This document shows, piece by piece, positions 6,787 through 13,289 of a stretch of DNA of 14,716 nucleotides (its first letter is position 1; each line of letters opens with the position of its first letter). The notes under the pieces were generated by a model. That model was not told the DNA's origin, ran no database searches, and saw nothing but the letters and a program-made list of their open reading frames with translations. Both the position numbers and the translations under genes were made by a program. Source of the DNA: an uncultured Oscillospiraceae bacterium (GTDB taxonomy: Bacteria > Bacillota > Clostridia > Oscillospirales > Oscillospiraceae); the NCBI GenBank assembly GCA_934661735.1, contig CAKUJN010000053.1, positions 1-14,716 of the forward strand, given 5' to 3'.

Positions 6787-7303
6787 ATTCTGCACAGCAG
6801 TTTGTAGGGGCCGATGCCCACATCGGCCCTCTTGTCCGGTTTCACCGGACTTCCCTTTTTGCGGTAACACCGCAACTGTGCCTTCGGCGACTCGTCCTCA
6901 CAAACTCCGCATTCCTCGCCCCGCCGCAAGCGGCAGGTCTCGTCCGTTCCGTTGCTCGTCCTCTCCAAATTGCAAACGCTTCGCTGGTTTGCAATTTGGT
7001 TCCGTCTGTCTTGCCAGAAAAAGTGGGCAAAAAGAGGCGCTGGATGCGGATTGGATTGTACCGCAAGCCACAGAATTACCCCGTAGAAGAACATTGCGGC
7101 CAACACACGGGAGTCTTTCTGTAAAGCTGCACTACAGCGCCGCCTGCGTGGAAACAACGCTCCCATCGGAAGCAGTTGCCGCGCAAGGGGATGGCAAAAC
7201 ACGCTGCCATGCAATGCAGAACACATCTATGTATGCGCCGATGGTGCAGAAAATTTGCAGGGCCGATGTAGGCATCGGCCCCTACAGAGTGCTGTGCATG
7301 AAT
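6787..7303. repeat. Repeat element bounded by ~44-bp imperfect inverted repeats (MITE-like, non-coding)
   Basis: The left end (6787-6830) and right end (7259-7303) are inverted copies differing by a few mismatches and one indel. Each contains a 9-bp hairpin (GGGCCGATG paired with CATCGGCCC) and a shared outer arm around TGCACAGCA. Between them is a chain of perfect hairpins: 6834-6850 (7-bp stem, 3-base loop), 6859-6875 (7-bp stem, loop AAC) and 6965-6999 (13-bp stem, 9-base loop). No reading frame inside resembles a protein. This fits a non-autonomous mobile element or a dispersed intergenic repeat. No clear target-site duplication is seen. Confidence 0.6.
7010..7044 (+). repeat. 35-bp inverted repeat, left copy
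   Basis: This 35-base stretch is the reverse complement of 7474-7508 with a single mismatch. It contains GCCAGAAAAAGTGGGC followed by AAAAAGAGGCGCTGG. It lies inside the larger repeat element, while its partner lies beyond that element's right end. Confidence 0.8.
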
Positions 7304-7473
7304 GAGATTGGCCGAGTATTCCGGAAATGAGCAGAACCGAAATTAATGCAGTCTGCCGATAACTGCGTGTAGTACATTCGTCGGAACCATAAGCTATCGG
7401 GATAGTTACAGTTTTGCGCCCGAAGAGGGCGTTAAATAAAAATCGCGCGCGTCAGCGCGCAATATGGCGCGTC
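7304..7473. other. Non-coding spacer between repeat blocks
   Basis: I see no gene here. The only structures are a short hairpin near 7417-7431 (GCGCCC paired with GGGCGT, followed by an AT-rich TTAAATAAAAA) and a GCGCGC-rich palindromic patch at 7443-7460. The first could be a weak or decayed terminator. Confidence 0.4.
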
Positions 7474-7556
7474 TCCAGCGCCTCTTTTTGCCTACTTTTT
7501 CTGGCAAGGCAGAAAAAGTAGGTCTGCGAAGCAACGGTTGCGGTGTCACCGCAAAG
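7474..7556. repeat. Second hairpin-rich repeat block (inverted partner of 7010-7044 and 6855-6875)
   Basis: Bases 7474-7508 are the inverted partner of 7010-7044. Bases 7491-7522 fold into a perfect 13-bp hairpin (CCTACTTTTTCTG, loop GCAAGG). Bases 7537-7556 are the inverted partner of the hairpin at 6855-6875 with one mismatch. The order of the modules differs from a simple mirror image of the left block, suggesting separate insertions or rearrangement. Confidence 0.65.
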
Positions 7557-7578
7557 GAGGCGCTGCATTGCCAGATGG

Positions 7579-7605
7579 AAAAGGGGACCGGCTTTGCCGG
7601 TCCCC
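7579..7605 (-). terminator. Rho-independent terminator of the M29 aminopeptidase gene
   Basis: A perfect 10-bp stem (GGGGACCGGC at 7583-7592, complement at 7596-7605) has a 3-base loop. Read on the - strand it is followed by four T residues (7582-7579), and it starts 18 bases after the aminopeptidase stop codon. Confidence 0.85.
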
Positions 7606-7623
7606 GTAAGCAGATATTCAGAA

Positions 7624-8847
7624 TCAGAACGCCCAGGTACCGTCGCGGAAAATCGCGACTGTCCGGCCGTCGGCGCAGACGGCGTCGATGGAGAGGTCAG
7701 CGGAGCCGATCATAAAGTCCTCGTGAATCATCGAGTCGTTTACGCCGAGCTGGCGGCACTCGTCCAGCGTCTTGTGCTCAAAATCGCGGATGGTGTCGGC
7801 AAAGCCCATGCCAAGGGCCAGATGGCAGCATGCGTTTTCGTCAAACAGCGTGTTGTAGAACAGGATGCCGCTTTCGTTGATCGGGGAATTGAACGGCACC
7901 AGTGCGCACTCGCCCAGATAGCAGCTGCCCTCGTCCATGGTGATCAGCTTTTCCAGCAGGCTTTCGTTCTGCTCGGCGTGCCACTCGACGGCCTTGCCCT
8001 CATGGAAGCGAATCCAGAAGTTGTCGATCAGCTGGCCCTGATAGGAAAGCGGCTTCGTCGAATGGACCACGCCCTCGGCCTTGCCGCGCATGGGAGAGAT
8101 GAAGCACTCCTCGGTGGGAATATTCGGGTTAAAGAAAATGCCCTGAAGGCTGGTTTCACCGCCGCCGCAGAACTGTGCCTCGGGAATCATGCCGACGGTG
8201 AAATCGGTGCCGTTAGCGGAATGATAGCGCAGCTCGCGGATGCCAAGGCCGTTGAGGTAATCGCAGCGGTTCTTCAGATCCCGATTGTGCGCGTCCCATG
8301 CCGCGACGGGGTCGTCGTCGACGCGGCTGGTGGAGAGGATGGCCTCCCACAGCTTTTCAACCGCCTGCGAGGTGCGCAGCGTCGGGAAAAGCTTCTTTGC
8401 CCATGCCGCGCCCGGGACGGCGGCAATGCACCACTGATACCGGTTTTCAATCTGGTCGCGGTAGCCCTTGATGATCGGATACTTTGCCTGATGCGCCTTC
8501 GCCATCTTCACCTGATTGACGCCGCGCAGGCCGTCGGGGTCCTCGGAGATCAGATAGATGCGGCAGGGAATGGTTTCGGTATAGTGCTTCCAGCGGGCTT
8601 CGACATAGTCCTCAAGCGTGTTGAGCGTTTTCTGGCTCTGATAACGGACATGCAGCTTTGTCAGCGGCTGATAGCTCCAGTCGACAACGACCATTTTCGC
8701 CTTCAGCTTATAGCACTCCTCCACGACCATCTGCACAAATTCAGGCTGGTCAAGCTCGGCGGTGATGAAAACCTCCTGCCCCTTCTGGACATTGACGCCG
8801 ACGGCGGCGATCAGATGGGCGTATTTTCTGAGAATGGTCTTTTTCAT
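7624..8847 (-). CDS. ampS: Aminopeptidase, peptidase family M29 (AmpS/PepS/aminopeptidase T type)
   Basis: A cytoplasmic metalloaminopeptidase of 407 aa, the normal length for family M29, which removes N-terminal residues from peptides. The start is the ATG at 8847 (MKKTILRKYA), with AGGAGT a few bases upstream; the longer open frame to 8943 has no family similarity. Expected metal ligands are all visible and keep the family spacing: E247 in IPTEE, E313 in YLGE, H342 in DENACCHLALG, and H375 and D377 in MIHEDFMIGS. The N-terminal domain (about 1-200) carries the usual 'GVNVQKGQEVFITA' opening. There is no signal peptide. It is divergent from the M18 aminopeptidase and close to a peptide importer, suggesting use of imported or recycled peptides. 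Exact specificity is not readable. Confidence 0.92.
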   Translation of the reverse strand: MKKTILRKYAHLIAAVGVNVQKGQEVFITAELDQPEFVQMVVEECYKLKAKMVVVDWSYQPLTKLHVRYQSQKTLNTLEDYVEARWKHYTETIPCRIYLISEDPDGLRGVNQVKMAKAHQAKYPIIKGYRDQIENRYQWCIAAVPGAAWAKKLFPTLRTSQAVEKLWEAILSTSRVDDDPVAAWDAHNRDLKNRCDYLNGLGIRELRYHSANGTDFTVGMIPEAQFCGGGETSLQGIFFNPNIPTEECFISPMRGKAEGVVHSTKPLSYQGQLIDNFWIRFHEGKAVEWHAEQNESLLEKLITMDEGSCYLGECALVPFNSPINESGILFYNTLFDENACCHLALGMGFADTIRDFEHKTLDECRQLGVNDSMIHEDFMIGSADLSIDAVCADGRTVAIFRDGTWAF

Positions 8848-8919
8848 GCGAACACTCCTGTCGTTTGTTTTGCACCGGCCGGCGGGGAAATGCTCCGTCC
8901 GCCGGAAATTTCTTTGTCC

Positions 8920-8966
8920 ATGATAGCACAACGCCGGTTGCAAAGCAACCGGCGTTGTGATATGTT
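8920..8966. promoter_or_regulatory. Back-to-back promoters over a perfect 15-bp inverted repeat, ampS/apeB
   Basis: CACAACGCCGGTTGC (8927-8941) and its exact complement (8945-8959) are separated by AAA. For the - strand gene, TTGCTT (8948-8943) and TATCAT (8925-8920) form a -35/-10 pair with a 17-base spacer. For the + strand gene, TTGCAA (8938-8943) and TATGTT (8961-8966) also have a 17-base spacer. Both -35 boxes sit at the centre of the inverted repeat, so a protein bound there could control both genes. No T-tract follows on either side, which argues against a terminator. Promoter calls are by eye. Confidence 0.5.
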
Positions 8967-9004
8967 ATCCACAGAAAACCATACAAAAAGGGAAGTGCAG
9001 GACC

Positions 9005-10330
9005 ATGAAACTGACCGGAGAATTACTGAACCTGATTGAAAACAGCCCCAGCTGCTTCCACGCGACGGAGAATTTCTGCGCCATGCTGCGCGATGCGGGG
9101 TATGCGCAGCTGCTGGAGACCGAGCGCTGGACGCTGCGCGAGGGCGGTAAGTATTTTGTCGTTCGCAACGGCTCGTCCGTGATTGCGTTCCGGATTCCGC
9201 GCGCGGATTTCAGCGGCTTTATGATCTCCGCCGCGCACAGCGATTCGCCGACGTTCAAAATCAAGGAAAACGCCGAGCTTGCGGGCAGGGCGGGCGTACG
9301 GCTGAGCACCGAGAAATACGGCGGCATGCTGATGGGCACATGGCTGGACCGCCCGCTTTCCGTCGCGGGGCGCGTGCTGGTGCGCGAGGGCGGCCGGATT
9401 GTGACGAAGCTTGTAAACATTGACCGCGACCTGCTGATCATCCCGAACGTGGCGATTCACATGAACCGTACCGCCAACGACGGCGCAAAGTTCATGGCAA
9501 ACGTCGACACGCTGCCCCTGCTGGGCGGGGAGGACGCGGCAGGCAGCTTCCGGACGCTTGTCGCGCAGGCGGCGGGCGTGCGTGCGGAGGATATTCTGGG
9601 CAGCGATCTGTTCCTCTATGTGCGCACGCGCGGGAGCGTTCTGGGTGCGCATGACGAGCTGATTGCCGCGCCGAAGCTGGATGACCTGGAATGTGCGTTC
9701 GGCTGCATGAAGGGCTTCCTGAGCGCGCAGGCGGCCGACAGCGTGCCGGTCTGCTGCGTATTCGATAACGAAGAGGTGGGCAGCGAAACAAAGCAGGGCG
9801 CAGCCTCCACGCTGCTCAGCGACGTTTTGCAGCGCATCTGCGCCGCACTCGGCCGCGACGGCGAGGGCTACCGGATGGCCGTCGCGAACAGCTTCATGGT
9901 CTCCGCCGACAACGCCCATGCCATGCACCCGAACCATCCCGAGTACGCCGACGCGGCCAACTGCCCGCAGATGAACGGCGGCGTGGTTGTGAAATTCAAC
10001 GCAAACCAGCGCTATACCACCGACGCGGTGTCCGCTGCGGTGTTCCGCAGCGTGTGCGCGGACGTTGGCGTGCCGGTTCAGGTGTATGCCAACCGCTCGG
10101 ACCTTGCGGGCGGCTCGACGCTGGGCAGCATTGCGAACACAAAGGTGTCGCTCAATACGGTGGACATCGGCCTTGCGCAGCTGGCCATGCACTCGGCGTA
10201 TGAGACGGCGGGAGCAAAGGATCTGGATTATCTGACTGCGGCGATGACCGAATTTTACGGCCGCAGCTTCCGCTCCGACGGGCTCGGCGGCTTCACGCTG
10301 GAAAAAGGAATCCGCTCCACAGCGGTGTAA
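9005..10330 (+). CDS. apeB: M18 family aminopeptidase (aspartyl aminopeptidase type)
   Basis: A cytoplasmic, two-metal aminopeptidase of 441 aa, the usual family size; many M18 members prefer N-terminal acidic residues. The start is the ATG at 9005 because 'ELLNLIENSPSCFHATEN' is the conserved M18 opening. The ribosome site is weak (AAGGGAAG about 10 bases upstream, or GCAGGA very close). Metal and catalytic motifs in order: AAHSDSP (H78, D80), KLDDLE (D226), DNEEVGS (E256, E257), SADNAHAMHP (D302) and QLAMHSAYE (H396). The 'RTANDG' and 'SDLAGGSTLG' segments are also typical. It is divergent from the M29 peptidase and ends just before a strong hairpin terminator. Family assignment is firm; substrate preference is inferred from the family. 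Confidence 0.94.
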   Translation: MKLTGELLNLIENSPSCFHATENFCAMLRDAGYAQLLETERWTLREGGKYFVVRNGSSVIAFRIPRADFSGFMISAAHSDSPTFKIKENAELAGRAGVRLSTEKYGGMLMGTWLDRPLSVAGRVLVREGGRIVTKLVNIDRDLLIIPNVAIHMNRTANDGAKFMANVDTLPLLGGEDAAGSFRTLVAQAAGVRAEDILGSDLFLYVRTRGSVLGAHDELIAAPKLDDLECAFGCMKGFLSAQAADSVPVCCVFDNEEVGSETKQGAASTLLSDVLQRICAALGRDGEGYRMAVANSFMVSADNAHAMHPNHPEYADAANCPQMNGGVVVKFNANQRYTTDAVSAAVFRSVCADVGVPVQVYANRSDLAGGSTLGSIANTKVSLNTVDIGLAQLAMHSAYETAGAKDLDYLTAAMTEFYGRSFRSDGLGGFTLEKGIRSTAV

Positions 10331-10344
10331 TGGAACAGAAACAG

Positions 10345-10380
10345 ACGGTGCGTGCCGCATTTGCGGCACGCACCGTTTGT
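10345..10380 (+). terminator. Terminator after apeB, possibly bidirectional
   Basis: A perfect 14-bp stem (ACGGTGCGTGCCGC, 10345-10358, complement 10363-10376) has loop ATTT and is followed by TTGT, starting 14 bases after the apeB stop. The anti-sigma gene ends convergently at 10465 and has no hairpin of its own nearby, so this stem may also stop - strand transcripts, although the T-tract on that side is broken. Confidence 0.75.
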
Positions 10381-10464
10381 ATCACGAGGCTCCGGCACGA
10401 TACCGGAAGGCATTCGCCGCATAATTCCGGCTCGGGACGGGATTTGAAAAATGCAGAGCTTCCG

Positions 10465-11760
10465 TCATTCCCAGCTCCAGCTTTCGCCGCCGTCGCGTGT
10501 GATAAGCCGGAACACCAGCCTGAGCTCGCCGGTTTCGAGGTCATATGCCTCGATTGGATAGCTCCCGTTTTCGCCGTAAAACTCGGGCGTCTGCGCCTCA
10601 AGCCGGTATCCGGCGTATGCTTCCGGCACCGGAATTGTCAGCCGCTGCCACGTCATGCCGCCGTCGATGGTCTTATAGATCACGGGGCCGTAATCCTCAT
10701 AGCATTCATAGCTGATAAAGCCGACGTCCGGCGAGGCAAAGGCGGCGCCGGTGACGCGGCGGTAGTACAGTGCGTCGGGCGCTGCGATCTGCCAGTCCGC
10801 TCCGCTGTCCGCGTGGACGGTGAAGTTCCCGTCCGCGACTGTGATGTGCAGGTTTTCAACTGCGTCCGTATAGCAGAAGCTCTGCCGGTATACGCCGAGC
10901 GCCGGCGGCGCGACGGCCAGGACCCACACGCGCGTACCGCAGACGCCGGCGTAGATTTCCGTCCCGTCCAGCCATCCGGAAGAGACGTTAAAGCGGGCGT
11001 AGCCGGAGAGGCTTCCAATCAGCGCGTAGGGCACGCTTCCAAGACGGACCTGCCGGTCGGCGGTATAGATGTCGATGCTGTCGCTCCGGCTGTCGGGCAG
11101 ATATGCCGTAAACGGGAGGCTCAGATCCGGCATGGGTGCGGCGTAGCGGTAGAAAAGATACCCGCCGTCCTCCGCGCCGGTATCCACGGCCACATAGTCG
11201 CGCTCGTTCAGATCTGCTGCCGCGGCGTCCTCAAACCGGATCGTATAGACCGGTCTGCCGGTTACGTTCGGCTGCCACGACGAGGCCGCCACGTCGCCCA
11301 GATACGAACCTGCCTGCCAGCTGCCGTCTGCGAGGTATGGCGCGCGCTCGTCGCTGCTGTCGACGCGGGAATAGATGGCGCCGCCGAACACAATCCAGCC
11401 GGCGTCCGGATTCAGCTGTGCGTCCTGCTTTTCGGGCGGGGATTCCGCGGGAGCCTCCTCGGCCGGCGCCTGCGCGGCGGCCTGCTCCTCCTGCACCTCG
11501 GCCTCCATCAGGTCCTCTGTGGACTCGGCTCGTTCAAGCTTTGCATCGGACGCGAGGTTAAGCTCCGCGCTTGCGGCGGGAGCGGTGGTTTTGCCCGTGC
11601 GCATGCTCAGCGCCGCCACGCCGACGACCAGCGCGCAGCATGCCGCCAGCGCCGCCCATTTCAGCCAGGCTGCGCCGCTTCTGCGCGCCGGATGCGCGGC
11701 GCGCTCGATCAGATCGTCGCCCACGCCGCCGATGGCGCGGAACAGCTTTTCATTTTTCAT
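10465..11760 (-). CDS. Membrane anti-sigma-factor-like protein with extracytoplasmic Asp-box domain
   Basis: A 431-aa single-pass membrane protein, probable regulator of the ECF sigma factor encoded just upstream. Its ATG overlaps the sigma stop codon by 4 bases (ATGA), so the two are translationally coupled. The short cytoplasmic N-terminus (1-30; 'KLFRAIGGVGDDLIERA') is typical of anti-sigma-like proteins paired with ECF factors in clostridia. One membrane helix spans about 33-51, followed by a low-complexity Ala/Glu/Gln/Pro linker (about 58-115) and a large outer domain (about 118-431). Two Asp-box/BNR motifs occur near the C-terminus: IDGGMTW (365-371) and RDGGESW (422-428). The preceding 'VGFISYECYEDYG' fits such a repeat. 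No classical zinc-binding HxxxCxxC motif is seen, so the anti-sigma role rests on gene context. The outer ligand or stress is unknown. Confidence 0.78.
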   Translation of the reverse strand: MKNEKLFRAIGGVGDDLIERAAHPARRSGAAWLKWAALAACCALVVGVAALSMRTGKTTAPAASAELNLASDAKLERAESTEDLMEAEVQEEQAAAQAPAEEAPAESPPEKQDAQLNPDAGWIVFGGAIYSRVDSSDERAPYLADGSWQAGSYLGDVAASSWQPNVTGRPVYTIRFEDAAAADLNERDYVAVDTGAEDGGYLFYRYAAPMPDLSLPFTAYLPDSRSDSIDIYTADRQVRLGSVPYALIGSLSGYARFNVSSGWLDGTEIYAGVCGTRVWVLAVAPPALGVYRQSFCYTDAVENLHITVADGNFTVHADSGADWQIAAPDALYYRRVTGAAFASPDVGFISYECYEDYGPVIYKTIDGGMTWQRLTIPVPEAYAGYRLEAQTPEFYGENGSYPIEAYDLETGELRLVFRLITRDGGESWSWE

Positions 11761-12317
11761 ATGGCAATCCCCTCTCCCTCGAGGTATTTGCGGAGCTTTT
11801 CACGCGTGCGGAACAGCACGGACTTGACGCTGTTTTCATTCATGCCGTATTGCTGCGCAATGCGGCGGATCGGGTCGGCGTACCAGTAACGCCGGAGAAA
11901 CACGCCGCATTCGCGCTCGGGCAGCGTCCGCAGAAACGTGTCGATGGCGTGCGAAAGCTCCTTTTCATCCAGCACGCGCTCAATGCCCGTGCCGGACGGC
12001 ACGCATTCGGACAGCTCGTCCAGCGCAAGCTCCATGCTCCCGCCGCCGCGCTTTTCTGCGCGTGCCGCTTTCCAGCGGTCGATGGACAGGTTGCGCGTGA
12101 TGCGGCCCAGAAATGCCTGTAAAATGGCCGGACGCTTCGGCGGCATGGCGTTCCACGCGTGCAGCCATGTGTCGCTGACGCATTCGTCGCTGTCCTCGGG
12201 ACAGTGCAGAATGTTTTCGGCAATGGCGCGGCAGTAGCGCCCGTATTTCAGCTCGGTCTCTGCCAGCGCGCGCTCCTGCCGCGCCCAGTAGAGATCAATG
12301 ATTTTCTCATCTTCCAT
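11757..12317 (-). CDS. ECF-type RNA polymerase sigma factor (sigma-70 family)
   Basis: A 186-aa extracytoplasmic-function sigma factor that directs RNA polymerase to a small set of promoters. The start is the ATG at 12317 with AGGAGGAA (12334-12327) 9 bases upstream. Region 2 is at about 20-90, with 'DECVSDTWLHAWNAMP' and 'FLGRITRNLSIDRWKA' as in other ECF factors. A short linker follows (about 91-122). Region 4 is at about 130-182, with 'LPERECGVFLRRYWY' and a helix-turn-helix around RRIAQQYGMNENSVKSVLFR that reads the -35 box. It is coupled by an ATGA overlap to the membrane anti-sigma-like gene downstream, the usual release-on-signal arrangement. A candidate self-recognised promoter lies just upstream. 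Confidence 0.92.
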   Translation of the reverse strand: MEDEKIIDLYWARQERALAETELKYGRYCRAIAENILHCPEDSDECVSDTWLHAWNAMPPKRPAILQAFLGRITRNLSIDRWKAARAEKRGGGSMELALDELSECVPSGTGIERVLDEKELSHAIDTFLRTLPERECGVFLRRYWYADPIRRIAQQYGMNENSVKSVLFRTREKLRKYLEGEGIAI

Positions 12318-12343
12318 TTCTCTTTCTTCCTCCTGTACAACAT

Positions 12344-12368
12344 GACGGGAAAAAAATTAAAAGGTTGC
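12344..12368 (-). promoter_or_regulatory. Candidate autoregulatory ECF promoter for the sigma/anti-sigma operon
   Basis: On the - strand, GCAAC (12368-12364), a 16-base spacer that is mostly T, and CGTC (12347-12344) match the general ECF pattern (AAC at -35, CGTC/CGTA at -10, T-rich spacer). Transcription would start near 12337, leaving a short leader that just contains the AGGAGGAA ribosome site. Self-recognition by this sigma factor is inferred. Confidence 0.5.
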
Positions 12369-12428
12369 GGCCTGTGCAGAGCTTTTCCGAAAAAACGGCG
12401 GTTTTTTCTGCAATGGCCGTATTTTTTT

Positions 12429-12468
12429 CAGTATACCATGGCAAAGCCGTCCTGAAAATGGTATACTG
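12429..12468. promoter_or_regulatory. 11-bp perfect inverted repeat with divergent -10-like boxes
   Basis: CAGTATACCAT (12429-12439) and its exact complement (12458-12468) are separated by 18 bases. Each arm contains TATACT, a good -10 box, one facing each gene. The - strand box has TTTTCA 17 bases upstream; the + strand box has a weak TGGCAA 17 bases upstream and would start transcription about 45 bases before the ymdB-like gene. No T-tract follows either arm. It is probably the housekeeping promoter or operator of the + strand operon; the - strand use is less certain. Confidence 0.45.
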
Positions 12469-12518
12469 ATAAAAAAGCAGCCGGCGCGCGGAAAAGCGCG
12501 CGGAGAAGGGAGCGCAAA

Positions 12519-13289
12519 ATGGAGCTTCGTGTTCTGGCGGTCGGCGATGTGACCGGTGTGAACGGATTGCAGTATCTGCAAAAAAAGCTGCGCGCCGTCA
12601 AAAAAGAGTATCAGATTGATCTATGCATTGTCAACGGGGAAAACGCCTCGGTCGTCGGCATTACACCGCGGCAGGCGGAGATGATCTGGGACGCGGGCGC
12701 GGATGTGATCACGCTGGGCAACCACACATGGAACCGGCGGGAGATTACGGTGTGTCTGGACGACCGCCGCGAGATTCTGCGTCCGGCAAACCTGCTGCCA
12801 AGCCTCCCCGGGCGCGGCTGGGGTGTGTATGAGACGAAAATCGGGCCGGTGGCCGTGGTGAATCTGCTGGGCCGGTGCGGGATGGATTTCGGGCCGGACA
12901 ACCCGTTCCATGTGATCGACAAAATTCTGAAGCAGGCCGGAGAAATCCCTGTGCTGGTCGATTTTCACGCCGAGGCGACGTCGGAAAAGCTGGCCATGGC
13001 CTATTATCTGGACGGGCGGGTGTCGGCCCTGTGGGGCACGCATACGCATGTGCAGACGGCGGATGAGCAGGTGCTGGAGAAGGGAACGGGTTATCTCACC
13101 GACCTCGGCATGACCGGCCCGATGCGCTCGGTACTGGGCGTGCGGCCGGAGCAGTCCATTGCGCTGTTCCGCGGCGAGCTGACCTCGCGCTTTGAATGCG
13201 CCGACGGGCCGTGCCGGCTGAGCGCGGCGGTATTCACAATCGACGGCGCAAGCCGCCGGTGTACGGCGGTGGAAAGGATAAACGTATGA
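12519..13289 (+). CDS. ymdB: YmdB-like metallophosphoesterase (TIGR00282 family)
   Basis: A 256-aa cytoplasmic calcineurin-type phosphoesterase; the Bacillus subtilis homologue YmdB hydrolyses 2',3'-cyclic nucleotides and affects biofilm and sporulation decisions. AAGGGAG (12506-12512) lies 6 bases before the ATG. Dimetal-site residues are all visible: D10 (VGDVTG), E41 (NGENAS), N68 and H69 (GNHTWN), H150 (DFHAEATSEK), and H175 and H177 (GTHTHVQTAD). Length is normal. In many Firmicutes this gene follows rny (RNase Y); here it instead leads an operon with DNA-repair nuclease genes, and its stop overlaps the next start (ATGA). The family call is firm; the in vivo substrate is inferred. Confidence 0.92.
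   Translation: MELRVLAVGDVTGVNGLQYLQKKLRAVKKEYQIDLCIVNGENASVVGITPRQAEMIWDAGADVITLGNHTWNRREITVCLDDRREILRPANLLPSLPGRGWGVYETKIGPVAVVNLLGRCGMDFGPDNPFHVIDKILKQAGEIPVLVDFHAEATSEKLAMAYYLDGRVSALWGTHTHVQTADEQVLEKGTGYLTDLGMTGPMRSVLGVRPEQSIALFRGELTSRFECADGPCRLSAAVFTIDGASRRCTAVERINV

Noticed and set aside
6480..7226. - strand 248-codon frame across the terminator and repeat
   Set aside because: It runs through a strong terminator and hairpin repeats and shows only repeat-derived peptides such as DVGIGPYK.
6878..7330. + strand 150-codon frame inside the repeat element
   Set aside because: No ribosome site, no domain, and the end translates the repeat itself (ADVGIGPYR).
7443..7522. Possible CRISPR or attachment site in the GCGCGC and AAAAAGTAGG repeats
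   Set aside because: There is no regular repeat-spacer periodicity and no integrase or cas gene; the structure is simple hairpins.
8957..9004. Upstream extension of apeB to an ATG at 8957
   Set aside because: It would begin inside the promoter palindrome and adds residues before the conserved M18 opening.
7543..9039. + strand open frame of 498 codons opposite the M29 peptidase
   Set aside because: The - strand frame carries all M29 metal ligands; the + frame is a shadow with no conserved motif.
9023..10369. - strand open frame of 448 codons opposite apeB
   Set aside because: Arg/His/Ala-rich composition typical of an antisense shadow; all M18 motifs are on the + strand.
10330..11889. + strand open frame of 519 codons opposite the anti-sigma gene
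   Set aside because: Antisense to a coupled sigma/anti-sigma pair with clear motifs; no domain visible.
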